A DNA stretch of 64,000 bases from DATMFV01 sp035555975 (GCA_035555975.1 DATMFV010000014.1:1-64000), one strand, 5' to 3'; positions 8,403 through 17,672 are shown, counted from the first letter of the stretch. The notes: a model not told the origin generated them from the letters alone. A program made the numbers and translations.

Positions 8403-9658
8403 GGCGTGGAAGGCGCGGCGTCCGACGGGGCGGCGGTCCCGGTGGCCGGTTCAGTGGCATCGGCCACCTTCGCCGTTGCCGGGCTGGCCGACGGGGCGGC
8501 CGCTGTCTGTTCGGCAGGCGATTGCGGCGCGGCGAGCGGGGTCGGCGTCACCGGCGCGCCGGGGCGGGCATAGAGCAGGCCGTCGACGATGAAGGTCTCG
8601 CCCGGTTTCAGGCCGGAGAGGATGACCCGCTCGCCGTTTTCAATCGGGCCAAGTTCCACCTGTCGTTCCTCGACGACCTGGTTGGCCCCGACGACGTAGA
8701 CCACCTTCCGGTCCTGGTTGTTGGTCACGGCGCGCGGCGGGATGACGACGCGCATGCCCCCCTGGCCGGAGGCGATCCGGATGCGCGCGAAGAGCCCCGG
8801 CACGAGGCTGTTCTTCGGGTTGGGCACCGTGGCGCGAAGCAGCAGGGTGCCGGTCGCCGGGTCGACCTGGTTGTCGATGTAGTCGACCTTGCCGGGGTGC
8901 GGGAAGCCGGTGTCGTTCATCAGCCCGACGGCGACCGGGAAATCCCAGGTTTCCGGCGCGCCTTCGGTGGCGAAATGTTTCATGTACTCCAGCAACCGGC
9001 TTTCGTTGATCTTGAAGTAGGCGTAGACCGGATCGGCGGAGACCAGCGTGGTCAGCGGGGTGGCGTCGGTGGCGACGAGGTTGCCGACGGAAACGAGGTG
9101 ACGCCCGGCGATGCCGTCGATCGGCGAGGTGATCTCCGCAAAGTCGAGTTGCAGCTTCGCGTTGGCGAGCGTCGCTTCCGCCGTGGCGACGACGCTGGTC
9201 GCTTCGGCGAAGCTGGCCGCCCGTTTTTCATACTCCTCGCGCGACATGGCGTTCGCCTTGAAGACTTTCTCCGCCCGCTCGGCCTCGGTCCGGGCGAGAT
9301 CGCGGGAAGCCTTGACGCGATCCAGTTCGGCCAGCGCGCTCTGGTACTGGTTTTCAAAGGACCGCTTGTCGATGACGAAGAGAACATCCCCCTTCTTGAC
9401 ATCGTCGCCATCCTTGAAGCGGATCTCCTCCAGGTGCCCGCTCACCCGCGAGCGGACTTCCACGCTTTCGACCGCTTCAATGCGGCCGGTGTATTCGTGC
9501 CAGAGATCGACCTTCCTTTCCGCCGCCTGCGTCACCGTCACGGCGGGAGGCGTCGGCTTTTCGAGCGCGATCGGTTTTTTACAGGCGGAGAGCGCCGTGG
9601 CCGCCAGCAGCAGCGGCGCGAGGGAGCGAAAGGCTTTCGTGGAAAGAGGGAGCGTCAT
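8399..9658 (-). CDS. RND efflux periplasmic adaptor (membrane fusion lipoprotein)
   Basis: The protein has 419 residues. The start at 9658 is chosen because it gives a lipoprotein signal, MTLPLSTKAFRSLAPLLLAA followed by TALSAC, with Cys26 as the acylation site. The frame upstream of it has no such logic. The mature part follows the HlyD/AcrA order: VEVRSRVSGHLEEIRFKDGD (first lipoyl half), an alpha-helical hairpin rich in Ala and Glu, a second lipoyl half ending SPIDGIAGRHLVSVGNLV, and beta-barrel and membrane-proximal domains. A Pro/Ala-rich tail follows from about residue 370. It would bridge the permease to an outer-membrane channel. It is the first gene of the two-gene pump operon and is divergent from the helicase gene. 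Confidence 0.93.
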   Translation of the reverse strand: MTLPLSTKAFRSLAPLLLAATALSACKKPIALEKPTPPAVTVTQAAERKVDLWHEYTGRIEAVESVEVRSRVSGHLEEIRFKDGDDVKKGDVLFVIDKRSFENQYQSALAELDRVKASRDLARTEAERAEKVFKANAMSREEYEKRAASFAEATSVVATAEATLANAKLQLDFAEITSPIDGIAGRHLVSVGNLVATDATPLTTLVSADPVYAYFKINESRLLEYMKHFATEGAPETWDFPVAVGLMNDTGFPHPGKVDYIDNQVDPATGTLLLRATVPNPKNSLVPGLFARIRIASGQGGMRVVIPPRAVTNNQDRKVVYVVGANQVVEERQVELGPIENGERVILSGLKPGETFIVDGLLYARPGAPVTPTPLAAPQSPAEQTAAAPSASPATAKVADATEPATGTAAPSDAAPSTP

Positions 9659-9849
9659 GACATCAGAAAGAAAGGAGAACGGGGACGGGAGGCAAGGTTC
9701 CGCAGGTTCGCCACTTGTTAAACAGCAAGCAGCAGCGATGCGCAAGACCGGAAATTCCGCCTCGCGCGGGGGCGTGGCATTCTTTTGAAGTCGCGGATTG
9801 CGCGGGATACGGTACGGTTCTGCGGTTGACCCGCGCCGCTTTTTCTCCC
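9659..9849. promoter_or_regulatory. Divergent promoter region between efflux operon and helicase
   Basis: This 191-bp gap separates two divergent transcription units and must hold both promoters. I find no strong sigma-70-like pair or long palindrome. A TTGACC near 9824 is too close to the ATG at 9850 to serve the helicase gene. No efflux-type regulator gene is adjacent. Confidence 0.4.
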
Positions 9850-12198
9850 ATGCCATCCGCTCCCTATGAATGCTCGACCAGTGTGCGCGCGCTGGTGGAG
9901 TTTGTCTACCGGAGCGGCGACCTGGTGGGCGAGGGGATGTTCCGCCCTTCCAACCGGGCCGTGGAGGGAACCCGGGGGCACCGCCGCCTGCAACAGGCGC
10001 GGGGCGAAGGGTATCGCGCCGAAGTGCCGGTGGAACGGGTGTTGACGCGGGGCGGGATCGCGCTCCGCCTGACGGGTCGGGTCGACGGCGTGCTGGAGGG
10101 GGGCGGGCCGCCGGTGATCGAGGAGATCAAGACCGTCGATGCGCGCTGGTCGGGCCGGGAAGATCCGTTGCACCTCGCGCAGTTGCGGCTCTACGGGGCG
10201 CTCCTGACAATGGAACACGGCTGGGAAGCGGTCGAACTGCACCTGACCTACCTCGACTACCAGATTGATGAGGAGACGATCTTCCGTTCCGGCGCGACGG
10301 CGGCGGAACTGGCCGGGTTTCTGGAGGCGACCCTCGCCCCGTGGCTGGAGTGGGTGGGGGAGCAGGCGGCGTGGAAGGCAACGCGTGATGCTTCGCTGGC
10401 GGCGGTCGGTTTTCCCTTTGGCGGTTTCCGGGCGGGGCAGCGGGCGCTGGCGCGGCGGGTTTACCGGGCGGTCCGCGATGGCGGTCGCCTGCTGGTGGAG
10501 GCGCCGACCGGGCTTGGCAAGACGATGGCGACCCTTTTTCCCGCCATCAAGGCATTGCCGCTGCTCGGCGAGGGGCAGGTTTTCTACGTTACCGCCAAGA
10601 CCCCCGGGCGACACGCCGCCGAAGAAGCGCTCGGAAAACTGCGCAAGGAAGGGGTGCGGCTGCGCAGCCTGATGCTGACGGCCAAGGAGCGGATCTGCTT
10701 CGGCCCCCAGCCGTGCGACCCCCGGGCCTGCCCGTTTGCCATCGGCTACTACGACCGGTTCAAACCGGCGGTGCGCGAACTGCTCGCCTGCGAACACCTC
10801 GACCGCGACACGGTGGAGGCGGTCGCCCGCAAGCATCAGGTCTGCCCGTTTGAGCTTTCGCTCGACGCCTCGCTCTGGACCGACGTGGTGGTGGGCGATT
10901 TCAACTACGTTTTTGACCCGACCGCCCGTTTGCAGCGGCATTTCGGCGAAGGTCCGGCGCGGCATGTGGTGCTGGTCGACGAGTCGCACAACCTGGTCGA
11001 TCGCAGTCGCGAGATGCACTCGGCTTCGTTGCAGCCGGGGGAACTGGAGATCGGGCCGAGCCGCCTGAAGGGGCGGGGGTTAAATCGCGCGCGCAAGGCG
11101 GTGGCCGAAGCGCGCGAGGCGCTGGAGGCGTTTCTCCTGAAGGGGGCGGAACCGGCGGGCCCCCCGGCGGAACCGGAGCCGGGGAGCGTGCCGCCGCGCC
11201 CGCACCACGACGGGGCGATCGCCTTTGCGCAGGCCCCGGCGGAGTTGATCACGCTGCTGCGCCAGACGACTTACTCCATCGAAGCCTTTCTGGCGGAACT
11301 CGAGCCGGGGAGCGATCTTTCCGGCTGGCTGGAGCCGTGGTTTGCCATCGGCGCGTTTCTCCGTGCGGCGGATCATTACGACGCTACCTGCCGGACGATC
11401 GTCGACCCGGCGCAGCAACGCGCGACCCTCTTCTGCCTCGACCCATCGCAGCGCCTGCGCGAGGTGTTGAAGGGATTGCGCACCACGGTCTTTTTTTCCG
11501 CGACCCTCTCGCCGCTCGACTATTTCCGCGACCTGCTCGGGTGCGACGTGGCGGATGAAGCGGTGCAGTTTGCCTCTCCTTTCGAGCCTGAACAGATGGG
11601 GCTCGCCATCCGTCCGCTCGATGTCACCTACAAGGGGCGTTCGGCGTCGCTGCCGGAAGTCGCCCGGAGCGTGGCGCGGCATCTGGAGGAGCGGCGCGGC
11701 AATCATCTGGTTTTCTGCCCGTCGCTCGCCTACCTGGCGACGCTGGAGGAGGAGCTTTCGCCGCTTCTGCCGCAGGGACGGTTTCTTTTTTCCCAGACCG
11801 CGGCGATGAACGAAGCGGAGCGGGGCGCGTTTCTCGCCCGCTTCGAACCGGGAGCCGAAGGGGTCGGGCTGGCCGTGCTCGGCGGGATTTTTGCCGAGGG
11901 GATCGACCTTCCCGGAGAGCGGCTCGAAGCGGTAACCGTGATCGGCGTCGGCCTGCCGCGACTTTCACTGGAGCGCGATCTGCTCCAGCTTTATTTCGAG
12001 GCGACCCACGGTGCCGGGTTTGACTACGCCTACCGTTTCCCCGGAATGCAGCGCGTGCTCCAGGCGGTCGGGCGGCTGATCCGCGCGGAGGAGGACCACG
12101 GCTCGGCGCTGCTGGTTGATTACCGGTTTAACGAGCGGCGTTACCGCCTCCTTTTCCCGCATTGGTGGCGGGTCGGAGGGGAGGCAGGGATGCCTTGA
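9850..12198 (+). CDS. DinG/Rad3-like iron-sulfur helicase with N-terminal PD-(D/E)XK nuclease-like domain
   Basis: The protein has 782 residues. The N-terminal part (about 1-180) holds GRVDGVLEGGGPPVIEEIKT. Asp79, Glu92 and Lys94 form a D...ExK signature as in Cas4/RecB-type PD-(D/E)XK nucleases. Next come Walker A APTGLGKT (around 217-224), and a Cys-rich insert ICFGPQPCDPRACPF, with another Cys in HQVCPF, typical of the 4Fe-4S cluster of XPD/DinG helicases. The DESH Walker B box in VLVDESHN follows at about 377. The end has motif VI-type sequence (QAVGRLIRAEEDHGSALLVD). The expected role is 5'-3' unwinding of DNA during repair or replication stress, perhaps with flap cleavage. A Pro-rich linker lies near residue 440. 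The start is the only ATG before the nuclease motif. Confidence 0.85.
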   Translation: MPSAPYECSTSVRALVEFVYRSGDLVGEGMFRPSNRAVEGTRGHRRLQQARGEGYRAEVPVERVLTRGGIALRLTGRVDGVLEGGGPPVIEEIKTVDARWSGREDPLHLAQLRLYGALLTMEHGWEAVELHLTYLDYQIDEETIFRSGATAAELAGFLEATLAPWLEWVGEQAAWKATRDASLAAVGFPFGGFRAGQRALARRVYRAVRDGGRLLVEAPTGLGKTMATLFPAIKALPLLGEGQVFYVTAKTPGRHAAEEALGKLRKEGVRLRSLMLTAKERICFGPQPCDPRACPFAIGYYDRFKPAVRELLACEHLDRDTVEAVARKHQVCPFELSLDASLWTDVVVGDFNYVFDPTARLQRHFGEGPARHVVLVDESHNLVDRSREMHSASLQPGELEIGPSRLKGRGLNRARKAVAEAREALEAFLLKGAEPAGPPAEPEPGSVPPRPHHDGAIAFAQAPAELITLLRQTTYSIEAFLAELEPGSDLSGWLEPWFAIGAFLRAADHYDATCRTIVDPAQQRATLFCLDPSQRLREVLKGLRTTVFFSATLSPLDYFRDLLGCDVADEAVQFASPFEPEQMGLAIRPLDVTYKGRSASLPEVARSVARHLEERRGNHLVFCPSLAYLATLEEELSPLLPQGRFLFSQTAAMNEAERGAFLARFEPGAEGVGLAVLGGIFAEGIDLPGERLEAVTVIGVGLPRLSLERDLLQLYFEATHGAGFDYAYRFPGMQRVLQAVGRLIRAEEDHGSALLVDYRFNERRYRLLFPHWWRVGGEAGMP

Positions 12199-12206
12199 TG
12201 CCAAAC

Positions 12207-13442
12207 CTATCCCAGGACGCGACGGAGGTTTCCGTAATGGATTTTGGCGATTTCGTCGTCACGGAGCCCCATTTTCACCAGGCCAACGGTGATCAGCGGA
12301 CGGTTCGTCCAGGCGAGGCTGCCGCCGAAATGCTCCGCGCTATCTTTTCCTTCGGCCTTGAACGGGTTGCGCCCTGCGGCCATCCTGCGCCGCCATCCTC
12401 CCCTGACTCTCGGGAGCGGTTGCGGCGGTTCGGTTTTGTGGCCGAGGTCGGTGCTGATCACCACGTGTTCCGGGCCGACGACGCGGATGGCATGCTCCAC
12501 GTGGCGAAGCATCTGGTTGAGGTCCGCATGGTCTCCCAGAAACGACGGGATGCTGTAAATGCCGACGTACCCGCCGGTGGAGGCGATGGCTTTGATTTCT
12601 TCATCGCTTTTGCAGCGGGCGCCGTCGAAGACCGCCTGGCATCCGATGTGGCTGGCGATGACCGGCCGGGTGGAAATTTCCACCGCTTCCAGCAGCGTCC
12701 GGCGGCTGCTGTGGGGGACATCGACGATCATCCCGACCTCGTTCATTTTCGCCACCAGATCGCGCCCCAGTTCGCTCAAACCGCCGTCGTTGCGTTCGCC
12801 GCAGCCGTCGGCAAACACATTGCGCCGGTTGTAGCCGACGTGCATGAAGCGCACCCCCATCCCGTACCAGATTTCCACCCAGTCGAGCAGCGCGCCGGGG
12901 TCGGTCATTTCCCCCGCACCGAAGAGCGGCAGTCCGCTCAGGCTGAAGATGAGGGCCGTGGAACCGTCCCGCCGGGCCTGTTCAATGTCGTCGGTTTTGG
13001 TCGTCTGGAACAACGCGTCGGAAAACTCCAGACAGAGATGCCGATAGGCGGCGATCCGCACCATGGCGTCGGCAATCGACTCTCCATAGTCATTGACCGG
13101 CAGAACGAGGCCGTGCACTCCCGCCTGCCGCAGCGCAGCCAGAAACGCTTCGCGCGTTTCGGGGCTTTGCGCAAAGTCGGCAGTGCGCAGGTAGCTTTGC
13201 TGCCGTTGGAAATCGACATAGCTCAACCCGTCGCCCGCAGAGAGATACGACGCCACGGCCCGTTCGCTCCAGATTTCAGGGAGGAATCCATAGTGTTCGC
13301 AGATGGTCAGGCTGCGGTGGAGTTCCTGCCCGTGTTTCAACTCGGAAGGGGTCGGTTGCAGGACGTCGAGGCCGCGTTGCCACGCTTTTACAAACGCGGG
13401 GTCGATGGAGCGGCAAGGCTCCGTGAGCAGGTCAGTTATCAT
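12207..13442 (-). CDS. Membrane dipeptidase (M19) homologue, possibly catalytically altered
   Basis: The protein has 411 residues. The central and C-terminal parts fit the M19 renal dipeptidase family: MIVDVPHSSRRTLLEAVEIS, then RPVIASHIG (second His), then HVVISTDLGH in place of the usual G-[ST]-D-x-D/G. The final NLRRVLG matches the usual family end (N-x-x-R-V). Two expected metal features are not visible: the N-terminal H-x-D pair, and the bridging Glu (here LIFSLSG instead of the I-E-G type). It may bind fewer metals or act on something else. It has no signal peptide. Its start overlaps the stop of the beta-helix gene by 11 bp, so it is the last gene of the module 1 operon. The gap to the convergent helicase gene is 8 bp. 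Confidence 0.65.
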   Translation of the reverse strand: MITDLLTEPCRSIDPAFVKAWQRGLDVLQPTPSELKHGQELHRSLTICEHYGFLPEIWSERAVASYLSAGDGLSYVDFQRQQSYLRTADFAQSPETREAFLAALRQAGVHGLVLPVNDYGESIADAMVRIAAYRHLCLEFSDALFQTTKTDDIEQARRDGSTALIFSLSGLPLFGAGEMTDPGALLDWVEIWYGMGVRFMHVGYNRRNVFADGCGERNDGGLSELGRDLVAKMNEVGMIVDVPHSSRRTLLEAVEISTRPVIASHIGCQAVFDGARCKSDEEIKAIASTGGYVGIYSIPSFLGDHADLNQMLRHVEHAIRVVGPEHVVISTDLGHKTEPPQPLPRVRGGWRRRMAAGRNPFKAEGKDSAEHFGGSLAWTNRPLITVGLVKMGLRDDEIAKIHYGNLRRVLG

Positions 13443-15288
13443 AAATTTTGCCAATGGCGGGCGGCAACGGGGCGGGCGCGCCGAGGTCCGGCGGCATGGG
13501 GCCGGAGCCATACCCCGGCATCAACTCCGAGAGGGCGGGGAAAGATTTGCCGTCCACCTCATAAGGCCGGGAGAGATCGAGACCCGCGCCGCGGCCCCGG
13601 TCGGGCGTGGGAAGCCGGACGCTGTTTTCGCCCACCCTCCACCCGGCGGCCTTGGTGTCGTCAAGATTATGCTGCCCATACCAGACCGGTACGCCATGCC
13701 TGCCAATTTCGCCGCCGATGATCTGGTTGTAATCGAAATAGCCAAACATCGAGTGTTGTTTGAAATAGGAGACGGTCCCGCTGATGGCTCGGGAGCAGCC
13801 GATGAAGCGATTGTTGATCATCTGGAAACCCTGCGTCCCCTGGAGGGACCGTGGCAGAAAAATTCCCAGGTGTCCCCCGATAAAGGTGTTCTGCGCGAAG
13901 ATGACCTGATGGTCCGGGTAGGGATGCGTGCCTGGCGAGACGTGACAATAGATATGGCTTCCCGCGTCCGGTTTTCTAATGCTGACATTGCGCAAAAACC
14001 AGAGGTGCCGTTGCGGCCCGGGGCCGTTGAGGTTGTGAGGGCGGATGCTGATGTTGCAATCCTCAAAGAGATTGCCGTCGTACACCGCCACATCGCCCCC
14101 GGCCCGAATGACGGTGCCGACGCTGGAAAAGTGGCGAATGGTATTGCCGCGCACCGTGACTTCATCCCCGCCGGAAAGGCCGACGCCGATCAACCCTCCC
14201 TCAAGCCGGTTGCCTTCGATGAGCGTGCCGCGGCTTTCCTTCTCCACTTCGATGGAGACGTCATCGGAAAACCCACGGGGAGACGCCCAGTATTTGAAAT
14301 AGAGATAAACAAATTCTTTCCGGGCGGCTGCCGGGTTTTGACCACTCCATGTTCCGGGTTTCTGTCCAATAAAGCCGATCCTGATCTGATTCCCTTTCAG
14401 AACCGTCCCGCTCGCACCCGCATTCACCAGAATGCGCTTGCGTCCGTGGATGATGAAGCAGTTTTCCACGGTGTTGTGAGCCGTTCCTTCGCCGCCGATT
14501 TCCACCCCGTATTCCCCTCCGCAGATCGCCAGATCCCGCAACTGGACGTATTGTGAACCGTGGAGGGAGATCACCGGTCCCGCCAGGCTGACGGCGGTCA
14601 ACTCCTTGCGCGGGTCGCGTTCCCGGTACAGCCGGAGGTAGACTTCCTTCAAATCCTTGCCGGGAGAGTAAACACCCCCGATCGTTTCCCAGAAGGGGAT
14701 CGATTCCTCACGGTAGTGGGTGGTGATCCGGTGATCCGGGGGCCAGGCGAGCACTTCGCTGGCAAGGTAATGCTCCTTTTTATTGTTTCCCTTAAAGTCG
14801 ATGTCCCAATGCAGCCGGGCGACGCTGAGATGGTTGACGAGGAGGAGGTGCGGATCGGCGATCGGGCAGGCATAGACTCCCGGGCCAAGGTCGGGCCGTG
14901 GCTTCCATGAAGCGGGATCGAGCGGGGTGCTTCCATCCACGGTGGAAAGCCTGCGTCCCTCTGCGGAAAGGGCTCCTTCGATAATGAGCGGAGCTACGGG
15001 GGTCGCCCGGGTCGTCACCGTGATCCGTTCATGGTAGACTCCCGGGGCCAGCCGGATCACGCCGCCGCCAGCAAGCCTTCCGATCGCGGCGGAAACGGTT
15101 TTGAGCGGATGGGTCGCTTCACCGGTTGCGGTGTCGCTTCCCTCCGGGGCCACATGGAGGACCGGCACACCCGGTTGGGGTTCGCTGCGGTAATGCGCAA
15201 CCGGCGGTTTGTTCATTGGTGCGCACCCGCTTGCAAACACGATGGCAAGGAGGGCTGCGATGGTGAAAAGAGAAGGATGGCAATTCAT
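13432..15288 (-). CDS. Right-handed parallel beta-helix lipoprotein
   Basis: The protein has 618 residues. The start at 15288 is chosen because it gives a lipoprotein signal (MNCHPSLFTIAALLAIVFAS, then GC with Cys22) and because AAGGA precedes it by about 7 bases. The frame open further upstream is not supported. The passage HVAPEGSDTATGEATHPLKT with AIGRLAGGGVIRLAPGVYHE is the typical entry to pectate-lyase-like beta-helix (DUF1565/NosD-type) domains. It is followed by coil repeats such as NTVENCFIIHG, VLKGNQIRIGF, TLIEGNRLEGGLIG and VTVRGNTIRHFSS. Such proteins bind or cleave polysaccharides at the outer membrane. I cannot name the lyase family or point to catalytic residues. It sits 4 bp after the pseudopilin-like gene. 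Confidence 0.8.
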   Translation of the reverse strand: MNCHPSLFTIAALLAIVFASGCAPMNKPPVAHYRSEPQPGVPVLHVAPEGSDTATGEATHPLKTVSAAIGRLAGGGVIRLAPGVYHERITVTTRATPVAPLIIEGALSAEGRRLSTVDGSTPLDPASWKPRPDLGPGVYACPIADPHLLLVNHLSVARLHWDIDFKGNNKKEHYLASEVLAWPPDHRITTHYREESIPFWETIGGVYSPGKDLKEVYLRLYRERDPRKELTAVSLAGPVISLHGSQYVQLRDLAICGGEYGVEIGGEGTAHNTVENCFIIHGRKRILVNAGASGTVLKGNQIRIGFIGQKPGTWSGQNPAAARKEFVYLYFKYWASPRGFSDDVSIEVEKESRGTLIEGNRLEGGLIGVGLSGGDEVTVRGNTIRHFSSVGTVIRAGGDVAVYDGNLFEDCNISIRPHNLNGPGPQRHLWFLRNVSIRKPDAGSHIYCHVSPGTHPYPDHQVIFAQNTFIGGHLGIFLPRSLQGTQGFQMINNRFIGCSRAISGTVSYFKQHSMFGYFDYNQIIGGEIGRHGVPVWYGQHNLDDTKAAGWRVGENSVRLPTPDRGRGAGLDLSRPYEVDGKSFPALSELMPGYGSGPMPPDLGAPAPLPPAIGKIYDN

Positions 15289-15292
15289 CGGT

Positions 15293-16018
15293 TTATTCCT
15301 TGGGATCTTTGGGCCGGAGCCAGCGTCGGTGAGCGTCGTTGAGGCTGGTTCCGGAAAGGTACGGGTCAAACATTTCGGTATGGCCGTCGACAAAGAGGGC
15401 CGGAAAGCGGCTCTTTTCATCGGGTGCATTTCCGGATCGGAAAAACGTGAAACTGCTGCTTCCCGAGAAGCTGGTATGGTACGGTGTGGCGATAAACCGG
15501 GCGGGAATCATATAGATTTTCCTGCCGGGATTGACGATCTCGTTCCATCGTTCGGCTCGGGCGCTTTCGCTGCCGACTTCGTTGGGATCTGATCCGATAT
15601 AAGAATTGGTGGCAAAGGAATTGAGCGGATCGGGTCGGTCGCGATCATCGTAACCGCTGGTGAAGAGCTGCCGGATCACCCGCTGGTTGGCGGCCGGTTT
15701 GAAGATGGAATTTTTTGGCGTGCTGGAATCGTTGCTCCAGTCGTTGGTGGAGTGGATATAGCCAAGGTATTGCGCCAGCGTTTTGACCGGCACTGGATTG
15801 CTGATGGCCGGCAGGCGTTGTTGGTGATCGGTGATGTAGAGATTCAGCGTTACACCAATCTGCCGGAGGTGGATCGGGTCGAGCGCCTGCCGGTTGGCCG
15901 TTCGTGTCTTTGCCAGCACGCTGTTGAGGAACACGGCGAGGATGGCGGCCAATGCAAGAGCCACGCACAGCTCCAGCACACTGAAGGCAGGCGAGGATCT
16001 GGAAGGAGGGATCGGCAT
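15293..16018 (-). CDS. Prepilin-like (type II pseudopilin) protein with degenerate H-X9-DG end
   Basis: The protein has 241 residues. The N-terminus MPIPPSRSSPA-FSVLELCV has the prepilin pattern: a short basic leader, a small residue before Phe, and Glu at mature position 5. A hydrophobic helix up to about residue 30 follows. The body contains the aligned block IHLRQIGVTLNLYITDHQQR and the end block RFPALFVDGHTEMFDP, which match the DUF1559/H-X9-DG type of planctomycete and verrucomicrobial pseudopilins. The His that should lie ten residues before DG is Glu here. It lies 8 bp after the PEP-CTERM gene and 4 bp before the beta-helix gene, so it is probably cotranscribed. Its role (assembly or display of the exported partners) is inferred. 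Confidence 0.75.
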   Translation of the reverse strand: MPIPPSRSSPAFSVLELCVALALAAILAVFLNSVLAKTRTANRQALDPIHLRQIGVTLNLYITDHQQRLPAISNPVPVKTLAQYLGYIHSTNDWSNDSSTPKNSIFKPAANQRVIRQLFTSGYDDRDRPDPLNSFATNSYIGSDPNEVGSESARAERWNEIVNPGRKIYMIPARFIATPYHTSFSGSSSFTFFRSGNAPDEKSRFPALFVDGHTEMFDPYLSGTSLNDAHRRWLRPKDPKE

Positions 16019-16026
16019 CGGTTTGA

Positions 16027-17517
16027 CTAGCTTTTTCTGCTTTTAGCCCATTGGCTCGCGCCGATGGCTGAAAGCCCGATCATGACGAGCGCGACGGTGG
16101 CGGGTTCCGGAATGGCGGTGACTTCGACAAAGATCGTCAATGCGTCGTGGCCGAAGACTCCCTGGAAGCTCTCGGCGTCGAAGAGAAGCGACTGCGAGAG
16201 CGCTTCGAGTTCGGAACCTTCAATACTGTTAAAACTAAAGAGGGTAAAAGTCCCTTCCTGCGCATTTTCGAAACGGAGGGTCAGATCGCCGGAGGGGAGC
16301 GCCAGCCCGCCATCGTGATAATTGATGAACGCGACCAGGTCGCTGCCGTTGTCCGGGCCGAGCCGGAAGCGGAAGGTAGCGCCTTCTTCCAGAGTGAGGA
16401 TGGCTCCGGCGGGTTGTGCGTAGCTGCTGAAAGTTAGGGCGGCGAACCCGGAAGCGAGATGGGCGCTCGGCGCGATCACGCCGCCGGACTCGACGACGGT
16501 CGATTCCCCGGCATTGAGCCTGATCCGCCCGTTTCCGGCGAGCGTTCCGCCGTCGCGCACTTCCACCGTTCCATAGCCAAGGCCGCTGACACCGATGCCC
16601 GTGCTGGTGGTGGAGATGGCCAGAATGCCTTCTTCGATAATGGTGCCGCCATTGTAAGTGTTGCCGGTACTGCGGGAAAAGATCTGCGTGCCGGATCCTT
16701 TCTTGACGACAGAAAACGCAAAGCCGCCGGGGTCGGGGATACCGAGAGAGATGCTTCCCTCATAGTTGGCCGGAGCGGCGTTGGAGGAATCGATCACCAG
16801 CGTTCCCACACTGACGCCTTCATCCGGTTTATGGCTGTTGGTGGTCAGGTTCAGGGTGCCGGAGCCGGTCAGTGAACTGATCTCCAGAAACGCGTCCGTG
16901 TTCCCCCGCGCGCCAACGTAAAGGGAGCCATTGAGTTCCAGCGCTCCGAGGAGGATGCGGTTCAACCCCGGAGTTCGCCCGGCGATGCCATTGAAATTAA
17001 ACGTCCCGTCGATGGTGCTGGCATCGTTGACATTGAAAGCCGCGAGGCTTCCGACCGTATCACTGCCGACGTCAATGCTGGAACCGCTGTCAATGATGAG
17101 TTGACTGACCGTCACGGAAAGCGTCCCTCCGTCCCCGCCGTTTGCGATGCTCAGGCTTTGGCCGGTGATTTCCAGTGTGCCGATCGTCAAGGCCGCGGCC
17201 TGGGATGCTGCGGCGTAGAGCCGGTGGGAGTTGCTGCCGACGCTCTCTCCCGTCGTCCGGAACGCCCCGATGCTTGTCTCTTCCAGATCGAGATGGAGTG
17301 TCCGGACCGGAGAATACGAGGGGAAGAGGACTTCGTCGTTGGAGGCGGAGGGGTAACTGGCGGGCGAGCCGACCCAGGTGGCGGGGTCCGTCCAGTTCCA
17401 TGTTTTATCGGTGGGGTTGGTGGTCACCGTGACTTCGTACGTCGCGGCCCGCGCGGCGGAGACGGAACCAAGGCAGGCGAGGGTGAAAAGGGCGGGAAAG
17501 AGGAGGGTTCGTTTCAT
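16027..17517 (-). CDS. PEP-CTERM exported protein with autotransporter-type beta-strand repeats
   Basis: The protein has 496 residues. It starts with a signal peptide (MKRTLLFPALFTLACLGSVS, cleavage near ARAA). The body is a Gly/Ser/Thr-rich array of short beta strands with the repeat style of autotransporter-associated beta-strand proteins (KKGSGTQIFSRSTGNTYNGG, TIIEEGILAIS, VEVRDGGTLAGNGRIRL). It ends with a sorting tail: IPEPATVALVMIGLSAIGA, then WAKSRKS, that is PEP, a membrane helix and a basic cluster. PEP-CTERM proteins are handled by an exosortase-type system, whose gene is not in this window. It is the first structural gene after the GntR-headed regulator, with a 155-bp AT-rich gap that carries operator-like repeats. 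Confidence 0.88.
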   Translation of the reverse strand: MKRTLLFPALFTLACLGSVSAARAATYEVTVTTNPTDKTWNWTDPATWVGSPASYPSASNDEVLFPSYSPVRTLHLDLEETSIGAFRTTGESVGSNSHRLYAAASQAAALTIGTLEITGQSLSIANGGDGGTLSVTVSQLIIDSGSSIDVGSDTVGSLAAFNVNDASTIDGTFNFNGIAGRTPGLNRILLGALELNGSLYVGARGNTDAFLEISSLTGSGTLNLTTNSHKPDEGVSVGTLVIDSSNAAPANYEGSISLGIPDPGGFAFSVVKKGSGTQIFSRSTGNTYNGGTIIEEGILAISTTSTGIGVSGLGYGTVEVRDGGTLAGNGRIRLNAGESTVVESGGVIAPSAHLASGFAALTFSSYAQPAGAILTLEEGATFRFRLGPDNGSDLVAFINYHDGGLALPSGDLTLRFENAQEGTFTLFSFNSIEGSELEALSQSLLFDAESFQGVFGHDALTIFVEVTAIPEPATVALVMIGLSAIGASQWAKSRKS

Positions 17518-17584
17518 CGCGATGCGTCAGTGAATTGAAAATGAGGCTGACAATCGCCAGCCCGGTTGTGGGGTGACGCACCCG

Positions 17585-17659
17585 AATCAAACGGAAATGG
17601 AAGGTTGGGTCAATACAAAATATTAAATTATTTTAGAGGATTGTATTTAATTTTGTATT
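17585..17659 (-). promoter_or_regulatory. Candidate promoter and operator of the module 1 operon
   Basis: This is an AT-rich island in GC-rich DNA. On the minus strand TTGACC (17608-17613) and TTGATT (17585-17590) are 17 bp apart and could be -35 and -10. Overlapping and upstream lie AATACAAAATATTAAAT (17612-17628) and ATTTAATTTTGTATT (17645-17659). These are near-perfect inverted copies of each other, apart from a 2-base insertion. A further TTGTATT lies at 17641-17647. AATACAA also occurs upstream of the regulator itself (18846-18852). The repeats are seen directly. Binding by the adjacent regulator is inferred. Confidence 0.5.
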
Positions 17660-17672
17660 AAACCCCTGAATG

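Noticed and set aside
5787..8573. 928-residue open frame on the plus strand
   Set aside because: It is antisense to the RND permease and its adaptor, with a repetitive Arg/Asp/Glu/Gly-rich product. It is a composition artefact.
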